In this document: positions 25,260 through 35,029 of the stretch, piece after piece
Position numbering within the stretch: position 1 is the first letter of the stretch
Layout: each line of letters opens with the position of its first letter
NCBI RefSeq assembly: GCF_006442545.2
Contig: NZ_CP083952.1
Coordinates: forward strand, 6,239,501 to 6,303,500
Origin: Mesorhizobium sp. B2-1-8
GTDB lineage: Bacteria > Pseudomonadota > Alphaproteobacteria > Rhizobiales > Rhizobiaceae
Direction: 5' to 3'
Length of the DNA stretch: 64,000 nt
The notes under the pieces: model-generated
What the model was told of the DNA's origin: nothing
Seen by the model: the letters and a program-made list of their open reading frames with translations, nothing else
The model's database searches: none
Program-made: the position numbers and the translations under genes

Positions 25260-26063
25260 ATGCACGAAAAAGAGCGCCACAGGATCATTCTGTCCGCCGT
25301 CCAGGAAAAGCCCGTGGTGACGGTGCAGGAGATGGTCGACCTGACGGAGTCGTCCGAAGCGACGATCCGGCGCGATATCGCGGCCCTCCATGTCCAGAAG
25401 CGCCTGCGCCGCGTGCGCGGCGGCGCCGAGGCGATCTCGCCGCCTCAGTTCATCGGGTTGGCCGGCCGTCCCTTCTCGGTCAACGAAACACTCAACGCCG
25501 CGCAGAAGCGAGCCATCGCACGCGAAGCCGTGGAATTATGCAAGGACGGCGAGCCGATCATCATCAATGGCGGCACCACCACCTTCCAGATGGTGCATTT
25601 CCTGACCGGCCGCCGCATGCCGATCTTCACCAATTCGTTCCCGATCGCCGAGCATCTGCTCAAGCACTCCAAGAACACGGTGATGCTGTCGGGCGGCACG
25701 ATCTATCGCGAGCAGAACATCATCCTGTCGCCCTTCGACAATGACGTGACCCGCAATTTCTATGCGCGCCGCATGTTCATGGGCGCGCAGGGGTTGGGGC
25801 CGCTCGGCCTGATGGAGGGCGATCCGCTGCTGATCCAGGCGGAGCAGAAGCTGATCGACCAGGCCGACGAACTGGTGGTGCTGGTCGATTCCTCGAAATT
25901 CCGCAAACGCTCCAGCCTGATCCTGTGCGGTCTTTCGCGCATCGCCACCGTCATCACCGACGACGGCATCGAGGACCGCGAAGCCAAGATGCTGGAAACC
26001 GCGGGGGTGACGCTGATCGTCGCCCGCAAGTCGACAAGGGAAGAATCTTCACTGCAGGCCTGA
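25260..26063 (+). CDS. rhaR: DeoR-family rhamnose regulator
   Basis: 267 residues from an ATG at 25260 (GGGAGGAACC in front). The N-terminal DeoR winged helix is MHEKERHRIILSAVQEKPVV with TESSEATIRRDIAALHVQKR. The C-terminal DeoR sensor domain includes CKDGEPIIINGGTTTFQMVH, GRRMPIFTNSFPIAEHLLKH, VMLSGGTIYRE and the LVDSSKF motif. Such domains bind phosphorylated sugars, so rhamnulose or its phosphate is the likely inducer. It is the first gene of rhaRSTPQUK; in R. leguminosarum the equivalent regulator controls both rha transcripts. Confidence 0.9.
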   Translation: MHEKERHRIILSAVQEKPVVTVQEMVDLTESSEATIRRDIAALHVQKRLRRVRGGAEAISPPQFIGLAGRPFSVNETLNAAQKRAIAREAVELCKDGEPIIINGGTTTFQMVHFLTGRRMPIFTNSFPIAEHLLKHSKNTVMLSGGTIYREQNIILSPFDNDVTRNFYARRMFMGAQGLGPLGLMEGDPLLIQAEQKLIDQADELVVLVDSSKFRKRSSLILCGLSRIATVITDDGIEDREAKMLETAGVTLIVARKSTREESSLQA

Positions 26064-26117
26064 GACGAACTCACGCCGCAGCGGCGATGGAATGCAACGC
26101 TCAAGGGAGGAAATTCG

Positions 26118-27113
26118 ATGAGCTTCTTGAAGAAACTGATGGTCACGGCGGCCTTCTCGGCCGCCATGTTCGTGAATGCCGCCTACGCGGAAAACGTCAA
26201 GATCGCGCTGGTGGTGAAGTCGCTCGGCAACGGCTTCTTCGATGCCGCCAACAAGGGTGCCGAAGAGGCAGCCAAGGAACTCGGCGACGTCGATATCATC
26301 TACACCGGCCCGACCAAGGCGACCGCAGAGGCGCAGATCGAAGTGGTCAATTCGCTGATCGCACAGAAGGTCAACGCCATCGCGATTTCCGCCAATGACG
26401 CCGACGCGCTGGTGCCGGTGCTGAAGAAGGCCATGGAGCGCGGCATCACCGTCATCTCCTGGGATTCGGGCGTCGCCAAGGAAGGCCGCCAGCTTCACCT
26501 CAACCCGTCCGACACCGGCCTGATCGGCGAGACCATCATCAAGCTTGCCGCCGACTATCTGCCGGAAGGCGGCGACGTCGCCATCCTGTCGGCCTCCTCG
26601 ACCGCGACCAACCAGAATTCCTGGATCGAAGCGGCCAAGAAGGTGCTGCCGGAGAAGTTCCCCAAGATCAAGCTCGTCGCCACGGTCTATGGCGATGACG
26701 ACTCGGCCAAGAGCACCGACGAAGCCAAGGGCCTCTTGAAGTCCTATCCGAACCTCAAGGCGATCATCGCGCCGACCACCGTCGGCGTCGTCGCCGCCGC
26801 CCAGGTCGTCACCGACGAGAACCTGATCGGCAAGGTCAACGTCACCGGCCTGGCGCTGCCGTCGGAATTCAAGAAGTTCATCGACAACGGAGCCAGCCAG
26901 GCGGTTGCGCTGTGGAACCCGATCGACCTCGGCTACTCCGCCGTCTACCTCGCCCATGACCTGGCGGTGAAGAAGGAAGAAGCCAAGCCGGGCGCCACGC
27001 TGTCGATCGGCCGCGTCGGCAAGGTGACGCTCGACGACACCAATTCGGCCGCGATGGCTCCGCCCTTCAAGTTCGACAAGAGCAACATCGAGAAGTTCTC
27101 CAAGATCTATTGA
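26118..27113 (+). CDS. rhaS: Rhamnose ABC transporter, substrate-binding protein
   Basis: 331 residues. A signal peptide (MSFLKKLMVTAAFSAAMFVN, cleavage after AYA) is followed by a type I periplasmic-binding fold (ENVKIALVVKSLGNGFFDAA, IYTGPTKATAEAQIEVVNSL, AIAISANDADALVPVLKKAM, VISWDSGVAKEGRQLHLNPS). It captures L-rhamnose in the periplasm for RhaTPQ. The ATG is preceded by AAGGGAGGAAATTCG, a very strong site, fitting the high demand for binding protein. A hairpin downstream separates it from rhaT. Confidence 0.92.
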   Translation: MSFLKKLMVTAAFSAAMFVNAAYAENVKIALVVKSLGNGFFDAANKGAEEAAKELGDVDIIYTGPTKATAEAQIEVVNSLIAQKVNAIAISANDADALVPVLKKAMERGITVISWDSGVAKEGRQLHLNPSDTGLIGETIIKLAADYLPEGGDVAILSASSTATNQNSWIEAAKKVLPEKFPKIKLVATVYGDDDSAKSTDEAKGLLKSYPNLKAIIAPTTVGVVAAAQVVTDENLIGKVNVTGLALPSEFKKFIDNGASQAVALWNPIDLGYSAVYLAHDLAVKKEEAKPGATLSIGRVGKVTLDDTNSAAMAPPFKFDKSNIEKFSKIY

Positions 27114-27134
27114 TCTCTGAGCCTTTCAAGCAGA

Positions 27135-27160
27135 CGCGGCGGGGCTTTGGTCCCGCCGCG
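27135..27160. terminator. Attenuating hairpin between rhaS and rhaT
   Basis: CGCGGCGGG-gctttggt-CCCGCCGCG is a 9-base-pair GC-rich stem without a T-run, 21 bases after the rhaS stop. It probably raises the amount of rhaS message relative to the transporter genes. Confidence 0.6.
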
Positions 27161-27196
27161 ACTTCAAACGGACCTAGTTTCAGGGCTTGATACGAT

Positions 27197-28738
27197 ATGG
27201 ACACGACGGCCCAACACAGCGAGACGAAGGAGCGGCCTCCAGCTTCTGCTCCACGCCTGACGCTGTCCGGCATCTCCAAGAGCTTTCCCGGTGTGCGGGC
27301 GCTGCACAATGTCAGCCTGTCGCTTTATCCGGGCCAGGTAACCGCGCTGATCGGCGAGAATGGCGCCGGCAAGTCGACGCTGGTCAAGATCATGACCGGC
27401 ATCTACCAGCCCAACGCAGGTACCATCAGCATTGACGGCCAGCCCGTCACCTTGCCCAGCGCGCATGCCGCGTTCGGCCACGGTGTCACCGCCATCCATC
27501 AGGAGACGGTGCTGTTCGACGATCTCAGCGTCGCCGAAAACATCTTCCTCGGCCATGCGCCGCGCACGCGCTTCGGCACCATCGATTGGCGCACGATGCG
27601 CAAGAATGCGCGCGAAGTGCTCGACACCATGCATGCCGGCCATATCGACGCCGATGCGCGGCTCAGGGACCTCGGCATCGCCAACAAGCATCTGGTCGCC
27701 GTCGCGCGCGCCATGTCGATCGACTCCCGGATCGTCATCATGGACGAGCCGACGGCCGCGCTTTCGATGAAGGAGATCGAAGAGCTTTTCCTCTTGATCG
27801 AATTCCTCAAGGAGCAGGGCAAGGCGATCCTGTTCATCAGCCACAAGTTCGACGAGATCTATCGCATTGCCGACCGCTATACCGTGTTCCGCGACGGCGA
27901 GATGGTCGGCGAAGGCCTGATCAGGGATGCCGGCCAGAGCCAGATCGTTCGCATGATGGTCGGCCGTTCGGTTGACCACATCTTTCCGCAACGCAAGGCC
28001 GAGATCGGCGCGCCGATGCTTTCCGTTTCCGGCCTGTCGCATCCGACCGAGTTCAACGACATCGGTTTCGAACTGCACAAGGGCGAAATCCTCGGCTTCT
28101 ACGGCCTGGTCGGCGCCGGTCGCAGCGAGGTCATGCAGGCGATTTCAGGCATCACCCGCACCAGCGGCGGCACAATCACGCTGGAAGGCAAGGCGATCGC
28201 GCCGAAATCGGCGGCTGAAGCAATCGAGGCCGGCATCGTCTACGTGCCGGAGGAACGCGGCAAACAGGGCGTGGTGATCGGCCTGCCGATCTTCCAGAAT
28301 GTTTCTCTGCCATCGCTCGCCCGCACCTCCAAATCCGGCATGCTTCGGCTGGCGGAGGAATTTTCGCTCGCCCGTTCCTACACCGAGCGATTGGATCTGC
28401 GCGCCTCTTCACTCAGCCAGGATGTCGGCACGCTTTCGGGGGGGAACCAGCAGAAGGTGGTCATCGCCAAATGGCTGGCGACGACGCCCAAGGTGATCAT
28501 CCTGGACGAACCGACCAAGGGCATCGACATCGGCTCCAAGGCCGCCGTGCACGGGTTCATGGCGGAGCTTGTGGCGCAGGGCCTGTCGGTGATCATGGTG
28601 TCGTCGGAACTGCCTGAAATTCTCGGCATGTCCGACCGCGTCGTCGTCATGCGCGAGGGCCTCGTCGCAGCGGTCTACGACAACAAGGGACTGGACGCCG
28701 AGACGCTGGTCAGGACAGCAGCGGGGATCGCGGCATGA
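27197..28738 (+). CDS. rhaT: Rhamnose ABC transporter, ATP-binding protein
   Basis: 513 residues with two fused ATPase domains, as in RbsA/MglA-type sugar importers. Domain 1 has Walker A GENGAGKSTLV, a Q-loop TAIHQETVLFDD and Walker B RIVIMDEPTAAL; its signature is the divergent LGIANKHLVAVARAM. Domain 2 has the atypical P-loop GLVGAGRSEVM, signature LSGGNQQKVVIAKWL and Walker B VIILDEPTKGIDIG, the usual asymmetry in this family. The protein is cytoplasmic and drives RhaPQ. The last base pairs overlap rhaP (ATGA). Confidence 0.93.
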   Translation: MDTTAQHSETKERPPASAPRLTLSGISKSFPGVRALHNVSLSLYPGQVTALIGENGAGKSTLVKIMTGIYQPNAGTISIDGQPVTLPSAHAAFGHGVTAIHQETVLFDDLSVAENIFLGHAPRTRFGTIDWRTMRKNAREVLDTMHAGHIDADARLRDLGIANKHLVAVARAMSIDSRIVIMDEPTAALSMKEIEELFLLIEFLKEQGKAILFISHKFDEIYRIADRYTVFRDGEMVGEGLIRDAGQSQIVRMMVGRSVDHIFPQRKAEIGAPMLSVSGLSHPTEFNDIGFELHKGEILGFYGLVGAGRSEVMQAISGITRTSGGTITLEGKAIAPKSAAEAIEAGIVYVPEERGKQGVVIGLPIFQNVSLPSLARTSKSGMLRLAEEFSLARSYTERLDLRASSLSQDVGTLSGGNQQKVVIAKWLATTPKVIILDEPTKGIDIGSKAAVHGFMAELVAQGLSVIMVSSELPEILGMSDRVVVMREGLVAAVYDNKGLDAETLVRTAAGIAA

Positions 28739-29715
28739 AGGCTTTCCTGAAATACCGCGAAATCTGGCTGCTCGCGGCCATCGTCGTGCTGATCGGGCTG
28801 ATCTCGACGCGCTTTCCCGCCTTTGCCGATGCAGGCAACCTGCGCCAGGTGTTCAACGACACCTCGATCCTGATGATCCTGGCACTCGGCCAGATGGTCG
28901 TCATCCTGACACGCTCCATCGACCTGTCGATGGCCTCGAACCTCTGCTTCACCGGCATGGTGGTGGCGATGCTGAACGCCGCGCATCCGGCGATCCCGAT
29001 CCCGCTGCTGATCGCCGTCGCGCTTGCCGTCGGGCTGGTGCTCGGCGCAATCAATGGCCTGCTGGTGTGGCGGCTGAACATCCCCTCGATCGTGGTGACG
29101 CTGGGCACGCTCACCATCTATCGCGGCGCCACTTTCGTCCTGTCCGGCGGCGCATGGGTCAATGCCGACAAGATGAGCCCGGATTTCATCGGCTTCCAGC
29201 GCGCGGCTTTCCTCGGCATTCCAGTTTTGTCCTGGATCGCCATCCTGGTCATCGCGCTCTTCTTCGTGCTGATGACACGCACGCCGCTCGGCCGCTCGAT
29301 CTATGCCATCGGCGTCAATCCGACGGCATCTGTCTATACCGGCATCGATGTCGGCCGCACGAAATTCATCGTCTTCTGCATCTCCGGCATGATCGGTGGC
29401 CTCTGCGGTTATCTCTGGATTTCGCGGTACGTCATCGCGTCGGTCGAGGTCGCCAACGGCTATGAGCTCAACATCATCGCCGCCTGCGTCATCGGCGGCA
29501 TCTCGATCGCCGGCGGCATCGGTTCGGTCGGGGGTGCCGTGCTCGGTGCGCTGTTCCTCGGCATCATCTCCAACGCGTTGCCGGTCATCAACATCTCGCC
29601 CTTCTGGCAGATGGCGATTTCGGGCAGTGCCATCATCCTGGCCGTCGTGCTCAACGCGCGCGGCGAACGCCAGCAGGGCCGCATCATCCTCAAGAAAGTG
29701 GAAGCGGTGACATGA
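28735..29715 (+). CDS. rhaP: Rhamnose ABC transporter, permease
   Basis: 326 residues with about nine to ten membrane helices and no cleaved signal. BPD_transp_2 family motifs are seen: ALGQMVVILTRSIDLSMASN near residue 45-65, GAINGLLVWRLNIPSIVVTL near 105, and AACVIGGISIAGGIGSVGGA near 252, the conserved loop contacting the ATPase. It overlaps rhaT and rhaQ by four bases at each end, so it is translated together with them. Confidence 0.92.
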   Translation: MKAFLKYREIWLLAAIVVLIGLISTRFPAFADAGNLRQVFNDTSILMILALGQMVVILTRSIDLSMASNLCFTGMVVAMLNAAHPAIPIPLLIAVALAVGLVLGAINGLLVWRLNIPSIVVTLGTLTIYRGATFVLSGGAWVNADKMSPDFIGFQRAAFLGIPVLSWIAILVIALFFVLMTRTPLGRSIYAIGVNPTASVYTGIDVGRTKFIVFCISGMIGGLCGYLWISRYVIASVEVANGYELNIIAACVIGGISIAGGIGSVGGAVLGALFLGIISNALPVINISPFWQMAISGSAIILAVVLNARGERQQGRIILKKVEAVT

Positions 29716-30713
29716 CCGACGTCCCTGCCCCGCGCCACATTCCCGACCGGCTCGACAAGCCGTTCTCTTCGGCGATCTTTTCCTGGGAAGCGCTGCTGGT
29801 CGTGGTGGCTATCGCTATCTTCGCCATCAACAGTTTCGCCTCGCCCTATTTCCTCGACCCCTATTCGCTCTCCGATCTTACCTTCAATTTCACCGAGAAG
29901 GGTCTGATCGCCTTCGCCATGGCGCTGCTGATCATTTCCGGCGAGATCGACCTGTCGGTGGCCGCCATCATCGCGCTCGCCTCGACCATGATGGGCATGG
30001 CTGTGCAAGCCGGTGCCGACACGCCAGTGCTGGTGGCGATCGGAATCGTCGTCGGGCTCGGCTGCGGCGCCTTCAACGGGCTGCTGGTCACGCGGCTCGG
30101 CCTGCCGTCGATCGTCGTCACCATCGGCACGATGAGCCTGTTTCGCGGCATCGCCTTCATCATCCTCGGCGACCAGGCCTACAAGGGCTATCCCGAAAGC
30201 TTCGCCTTCTTCGGCCAGGGTTACGTCTGGTGGGTGGTGTCGTTCGAACTGGTGCTCTTCCTCATCGCGGCCGTCGTCTACTGGTTTGTGCTGCATCGCA
30301 CGAGTTTCGGCCGCCGCGCCTTCGCTATCGGCAACAATCCGGTCGCGGCGCAGTTTTCCGGTGTGCGCGTCGGCCGCATAAAATTCATCCTGTTCTGCCT
30401 GACCGGGCTGATGTCGGGCATCGCCTCGGTGCTGATCACCTCGCGGCTCGGCTCGACCCGGCCGTCGATCGCGCAGGGCTATGAGCTTGAGGTGATCACC
30501 ATGGTGGTGCTCGGCGGTGTCAGCATTCTCGGCGGCGCCGGCAGCATCGTTGGTGTCGTGCTTGCCGCCTTCATCATGGGGCTGGTGACCTTCGGCCTCG
30601 GCCTGCTCAACGTGCCCGGCATCGTCATGTCGATCTTCATCGGCCTGCTGTTGATCATCGTCATCGCGCTGCCGATCGTCTGGCGGCGGTTGCGCGGGGG
30701 ACGCCTGGCCTGA
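29712..30713 (+). CDS. rhaQ: Rhamnose ABC transporter, second permease
   Basis: 333 residues with about ten membrane helices, paralogous to rha[41 protein letters not shown] and [20 protein letters not shown] are at matching positions. A cytoplasmic N-terminus of about 25 residues precedes the first helix. With RhaP it forms a heterodimeric channel. It overlaps rhaP by four bases, and its stop shares one base with the rhaU start. Confidence 0.92.
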   Translation: MTDVPAPRHIPDRLDKPFSSAIFSWEALLVVVAIAIFAINSFASPYFLDPYSLSDLTFNFTEKGLIAFAMALLIISGEIDLSVAAIIALASTMMGMAVQAGADTPVLVAIGIVVGLGCGAFNGLLVTRLGLPSIVVTIGTMSLFRGIAFIILGDQAYKGYPESFAFFGQGYVWWVVSFELVLFLIAAVVYWFVLHRTSFGRRAFAIGNNPVAAQFSGVRVGRIKFILFCLTGLMSGIASVLITSRLGSTRPSIAQGYELEVITMVVLGGVSILGGAGSIVGVVLAAFIMGLVTFGLGLLNVPGIVMSIFIGLLLIIVIALPIVWRRLRGGRLA

Positions 30714-31030
30714 TGCCCGAGAAATACGCATTCAAGATGATGCTCAAGCCCGGCATGAAGGCCGAGTACAAAAAGCGCCACGACGAAATTTGGCCGTCAC
30801 TGGTCGCGCTGCTGAAACAGGCCGGCGTCTCCGACTATTCGATCCATCTCGACGAAGAGACCAACATCCTGTTCGGCGTGCTGTGGCGGCCCGATGGTCA
30901 CGGCATGGACGATCTGCCGAAGCATCCGGTGATGCAGCGCTGGTGGGCTGAAATGGCCGACATCATGAAGACCAGGCCTGATAACGAGCCGGTGGCGGTG
31001 CCCCTGGAAATAATGTTCCATATGGAATGA
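30713..31030 (+). CDS. rhaU: L-rhamnose mutarotase
   Basis: 105 residues, the normal length for the RhaM/RhaU family of dimeric ferredoxin-like mutarotases that interconvert alpha- and beta-L-rhamnose. Hallmarks are [20 protein letters not shown] (catalytic His in KRHDEIW), [20 protein letters not shown] (Tyr/Leu set) and [20 protein letters not shown] (WW pair). Start overlaps the rhaQ stop (TGATG), and its own stop overlaps rhaK (ATGA). It feeds the correct anomer to transporter or isomerase. Confidence 0.92.
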   Translation: MPEKYAFKMMLKPGMKAEYKKRHDEIWPSLVALLKQAGVSDYSIHLDEETNILFGVLWRPDGHGMDDLPKHPVMQRWWAEMADIMKTRPDNEPVAVPLEIMFHME

Positions 31031-32403
31031 GCGCGATCCGCCACATCGCCGTCATCGATATCGGCAAGACCAACGCCAAGGTGGCGCTGGTCGATCTCGC
31101 CACATTGAGCGAGGCGGCGCTGCGCCGCATGGCGAACGCACCGGTGCGACAGGCGCCCTACCCGCATCACGATGTCGAAGCGCTGTGGGCGTTCATCCTC
31201 GACGGCCTTGCCGTCCTCAACCGCGAACAGCGCATCGACGCGATTTCGATCACCACCCATGGCGCGACAGGCGTGCTGGTGGATGACTCCGGCGAACTCG
31301 TGCTGCCTGTTCTCGACTATGAATTCGACGGGCCCGACGAGCTTGCGGAAGGCTATGACGCGATCCGCCCGCCCTTCACCGAGACCGGCACGCCGCGCCT
31401 GCCGCTCGGCCTCAATCTCGGGGCGCAATTCTTCTGGCAGCAGCAAAGCTTCCCGACGGAGTTCGCCAGGGCCGCCGCGATGCTGATGTACCCGCAATAC
31501 TGGGCGCTGCGCCTGACTGGTGTCGCCGCCAACGAGGTCACCTCGCTCGGCTGCCACACCGATTTGTGGAACCCATGGACGGCGGATTTTTCGGCGCTTG
31601 TCGACCGCATGGGCTGGCGCGACCTGATGGCGCCCGTGCGGCCGGCCAGGGATCGTCTTGGCCCGATCCTGCCCGAGCTTGCGCAGCGCACCGGCCTCGA
31701 CCCACAAACGCCGGTCCTTTGCGGCCTGCATGATTCCAATGCCTCCCTACTGCCGCATCTCCTGTCCGACGCACCGCCCTTCTCCGTGGTCTCGACCGGC
31801 ACCTGGGTGGTATCGATGGCGGTCGCCGGCACGGCGGTGGCGCTCGATCCGGCAAGGGATACGCTCGTCAATGTCAATGCACTTGGCAACCCCGTGCCCT
31901 CGGCGCGGTTCATGGGCGGCCGCGAATTCTCGCTACTAACCGAAGGCTCGGCGCAGAACTGGAACGATAGCGATGTCACTGCGGTGCTGGCGCGCAAGAC
32001 AATGCTTTTGCCTTCGATCCAGCAAGGCTCGGGGCCATTTCCGTATCAGACCGCCGCATGGCGCAAGGGCGAGGCCATCCCTCCCGGCCAGCGCTTTGCC
32101 GCCATCTCCTTCTACCTGGCGCTGATGACCGCCACCTGCCTCGACCTGATCGGCAGCGATGGTCCAACGACCGTCGAGGGACCTTTCGCGCGCAACCAGT
32201 TGTTCACGCGGATGCTTGCCGCGAGCACCGGCCGCCCGGTCATCGCATCGGAAGCCGCTACCGGCACCAGCATCGGGGCCGCCCTGTTGGCGTCGGATCA
32301 GCGGGCCGTGCATGGCAAGGGCCAGACACAAGAGCCGCCGGCCGATCCGGCCTTGGCGGAGTATGCGCGCGCATGGCGAGCCGCGGTCAAGGCTATTGGC
32401 TGA
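31027..32403 (+). CDS. rhaK: Rhamnulokinase / rhamnose kinase (FGGY family)
   Basis: 458 residues with an FGGY-type sugar kinase fold in two actin-like halves. The phosphate loop near the start is [34 protein letters not shown] and [15 protein letters not shown] belong to the second half. [20 protein letters not shown] and [20 protein letters not shown] form the nucleotide-binding C-terminal part. It phosphorylates the C1 position of rhamnulose before RhaD. In R. leguminosarum RhaK is also needed for transport activity, which would fit its place at the end of the transporter operon. Translationally coupled to rhaU. Confidence 0.92.
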   Translation: MSAIRHIAVIDIGKTNAKVALVDLATLSEAALRRMANAPVRQAPYPHHDVEALWAFILDGLAVLNREQRIDAISITTHGATGVLVDDSGELVLPVLDYEFDGPDELAEGYDAIRPPFTETGTPRLPLGLNLGAQFFWQQQSFPTEFARAAAMLMYPQYWALRLTGVAANEVTSLGCHTDLWNPWTADFSALVDRMGWRDLMAPVRPARDRLGPILPELAQRTGLDPQTPVLCGLHDSNASLLPHLLSDAPPFSVVSTGTWVVSMAVAGTAVALDPARDTLVNVNALGNPVPSARFMGGREFSLLTEGSAQNWNDSDVTAVLARKTMLLPSIQQGSGPFPYQTAAWRKGEAIPPGQRFAAISFYLALMTATCLDLIGSDGPTTVEGPFARNQLFTRMLAASTGRPVIASEAATGTSIGAALLASDQRAVHGKGQTQEPPADPALAEYARAWRAAVKAIG

Positions 32404-33660
32404 TCAGAGGATCCGCTTGCCGAAGGCCGACATGACGAAGTTGACCGCGTCGGTGCCGATCCTGGGCTCCAACTCGGCAGTCAGCCCCGAAACGCTCATC
32501 GACAGCAATCCGCCGGAAAGCGCGATCGCCTCCATCGCCTGATGCGTCTCGCGCACGGTGAGGCCGCCGGAACCAGCCGCCCAGCCGGCGAATTCGGTCA
32601 CATCAGGCGAGTAGCTGACGTGAAAGCCTTGCGTGCCCGAGATGGCGATGCGGATCGCCTCATGCATCAGGTCGCGCATGCCCATGGCGTCGATGTCGGT
32701 CATGGTGAAGGCCGAGACGCGCGAATCCTTCAGCACCCGCACTTCGGCCGGGTCGGCATGGCGCAGTCCGATGATGACGACGTTTTCCGGCGACAGCTGC
32801 GGCTGCAGCGCGCCGGCCTTGTGGTCGAGGCCAAGCGCGCGCGCCAGCACCGACACTTCCGGCAGGTCGATGCCGTCCTCTTCCTCCGGCATCAGCGCGG
32901 CGATGGAATCGATCCAGATCAGGCCGAAGGAATGCGTCGCACGGGCCGTCGCAGTCAGCGCCTTGTGCGCAATGCGTCGATCGGCGCCCGCGGCAAGCCG
33001 GAAAAGGCCCGAGGGCGGCCGGTCGATGTCGGCCAGTTCGACGACGTCGAAATTCATTGCCTCCAGCCGGGCACCGGTTGCTTCGCGCGCGAGGATGCGA
33101 GCCGCTTCCGCTTCGGCCGAGATCGACACCATCTTGCGGCCGGAGAAATCCGCGACATCGTGCGTCGGTGCTTTTTCCACATATTCCGAGGTCATTGCCA
33201 AAAGCATGGCGCCATAGCTCATGCGGAAGGCGACGCGATCGCCAACGGCGAGCGGCGGATCGGCGTCCTGGACATCGAGCAGCAGATGGTCGCTCGACGC
33301 CCCCGGGACCCGTATCCCCTTGGCGATCGGCGCCAACCCTTCGACCAGTACGTCCTCGCGGCCGATATTGGCGATGGCGCGCAACCTGTCGCCTTCGTCG
33401 GGGAAGACAGGCTGGTTGCCGAAGGCGTCGTAGCCGGAGGTGCCTATCGGCCGTGACGTAGACGGCGGATGTTCTCGAAGCGCGATTCGGCGATCCAGGC
33501 GACGCCGCCGCGCAGCATGGCGCGCGCCACCTGCGGCATGCCGCAAGTGCCCTTGGTGACGCCGAACACCTTGATGCCCGAAAGCGCGCAGCGGTCAACG
33601 ACGGTGCGAGCGTTGCGCTCGATGTGGCCAAGGTCGATGGCGACTTGCGGTCCCGACCTC
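32404..33660 (-). pseudogene. Racemase-arginase fusion gene, internally deleted
   Basis: Two pieces in different frames make up one gene. The 5' piece (about 33660-33450) reads GPQVAIDLGHIERNARTVVD and KVFGVTKGTCGMPQVARAML, the start of an alanine/ornithine-racemase PLP domain with its PLP lysine in VTKG. The 3' piece begins at PIGTSGYDAFGNQPVFPDEG, the C-terminal racemase domain, so roughly 130-150 residues of barrel are missing at the join near 33445. It runs on to YGAMLLAMTSEYVEKAPT and then an arginase-like domain (about 230 residues). There the metal motif DAHxD reads IWIDSIAAL and the second is TDIDAMGM, so manganese ligands are incomplete. No start codon is evident at the 5' end. It lies immediately after dadA. 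Confidence 0.75.
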
Positions 33661-34911
33661 TTATCCCCTGTAGACCAGGCCCTGCGGGTCGATCTCCGGC
33701 TTGCGGCCGGCGACGAGGTCGGCGAGGAATTTTCCCGAGCCGCAGGCCATGGTCCAGCCGACATGGCCGTGGCCGGTGTCGAGGTAGAGGTTGCGGTATT
33801 TCGCCTGGCCGATGACCGGCACCGAGTTCGGCATCATTGGCCGCAAACCTGCCCACAGCTCGGCTTTTTTCTCATCGAAGGCGCCGGGGAACAGGTCCTT
33901 GCCGGTCCTGAACATGGTGGCGAAGTCGCTGGGCTTGTGGGTACGGTCGAAGCCGGTGAATTCGGCGGTCGAAGCCAACCGCAATCGATTGCCGAGGCGC
34001 GAATAGGCCATCAGCTGATCCTCGTCGGCGCCGCCCATGGTCGGGCCCTTGCTCTCATCCTCCAGCGGAATCGTCGCCGTATAGCCCTTCACCGGATAGA
34101 CTGGCAGGTCGATGCCGTAGCGCCGGCCGAGCAGACCGCTTTCGGGACCCATCGATATGACGACGGCGTCGCCGGTGACCGGTCCGGCCGACGTCATCAC
34201 CTCGCGGATCCGGTCGCCCTCGATATCGAGGCCCTCGACCGTGGTGCCGTAGCGAAACCTCACGCCAAGCTTTTCGGCGGCATAAGCAGCGAGCTTTTCC
34301 ACGAACTGCCGGGAATCGCCGGTCTGGTCGATCGGCGAGTAGACGCCACCGGCGATCTTTTCCTTCACGCCGGCAAGACCTGGTTCAAGCTCGATCAGCC
34401 GGTCGCGCCCGACGATCTCGATCGGCAGGCCATGCTCGGCCAGATAGCGGTAATTGTCGGTGCCGGTGTCGAGACTGTGCTGCGAGCGGAAGAAGTAGAG
34501 GATGCCCTTCTTGCGCTCGTCGTAGTGGATGCCGGCATCGGCTGAAATGGCGTTGATGCAGTCGCGCGAATAGAGCGCGAGGCGCAGCTTGACCTGGCTG
34601 TTGGCGCGCAGGCGGGCCACCGTGCACTGGCGCAGGAAGCGCAGGCTCCAGGCGAGGAAATAGGGATCGAAGCGCAGCCGCACCTTGATGCCGAGATCAT
34701 GGTTGTAGAGCCCGCGCAGGAACGTCTTGAGTGCCGCCGGCGAGGCCCAGGCGGTGGCATCGCCCGGAGACACCAGCCCGGCATTCGACTGGCTGGTGCC
34801 CCGCGCCGGCGCCGGATGGCGCTCGATCACGGTGACCTCGTGACCGTCGGCGGCCAGATAGTAGGCTGCCGCCGTACCGACGACGCCGGCTCCAAGCACC
34901 GTTATCTTCAT
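33661..34911 (-). CDS. dadA: D-amino-acid dehydrogenase small subunit
   Basis: 416 residues from an ATG at 34909-34911 (GGGGGATGGC in front). An FAD-binding DAO fold is seen: MKITVLGAGVVGTAAAYYLA (GxGxxG), a ribose-binding Glu in VTVIERHPAPARGTSQSNAG, and C-terminal YLDTGHGHVGWTMACGSGKF. PVYPVKGYTATIPLED is typical of DadA. It oxidatively deaminates D-amino acids at the membrane. A dadA next to a racemase gene is the usual arrangement for alanine breakdown, but here the racemase is broken. Confidence 0.92.
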   Translation of the reverse strand: MKITVLGAGVVGTAAAYYLAADGHEVTVIERHPAPARGTSQSNAGLVSPGDATAWASPAALKTFLRGLYNHDLGIKVRLRFDPYFLAWSLRFLRQCTVARLRANSQVKLRLALYSRDCINAISADAGIHYDERKKGILYFFRSQHSLDTGTDNYRYLAEHGLPIEIVGRDRLIELEPGLAGVKEKIAGGVYSPIDQTGDSRQFVEKLAAYAAEKLGVRFRYGTTVEGLDIEGDRIREVMTSAGPVTGDAVVISMGPESGLLGRRYGIDLPVYPVKGYTATIPLEDESKGPTMGGADEDQLMAYSRLGNRLRLASTAEFTGFDRTHKPSDFATMFRTGKDLFPGAFDEKKAELWAGLRPMMPNSVPVIGQAKYRNLYLDTGHGHVGWTMACGSGKFLADLVAGRKPEIDPQGLVYRG

Positions 34912-35029
34912 GCCATCCCCCAAAGCTCTCGCGGCACGGCGCCTCCACATCGTGTCGCCAATGCTTGCATAGCGCGTCGCCGCGCGCCTTGCGAGCCCTT
35001 GGGGCTTGTGAGCTCTGGGGAAAGCGCGC

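Noticed and set aside
29460..30731. Minus-strand frame opposite rhaQ
   Set aside because: Same antisense effect; rhaQ is supported by motifs and by overlapping starts and stops with both neighbours.
32404..33546. Intact single protein of 380 residues
   Set aside because: The first 33 residues are a wrong-frame reading of the racemase N-terminus; the true N-terminal sequence is in another frame, so the gene is broken.
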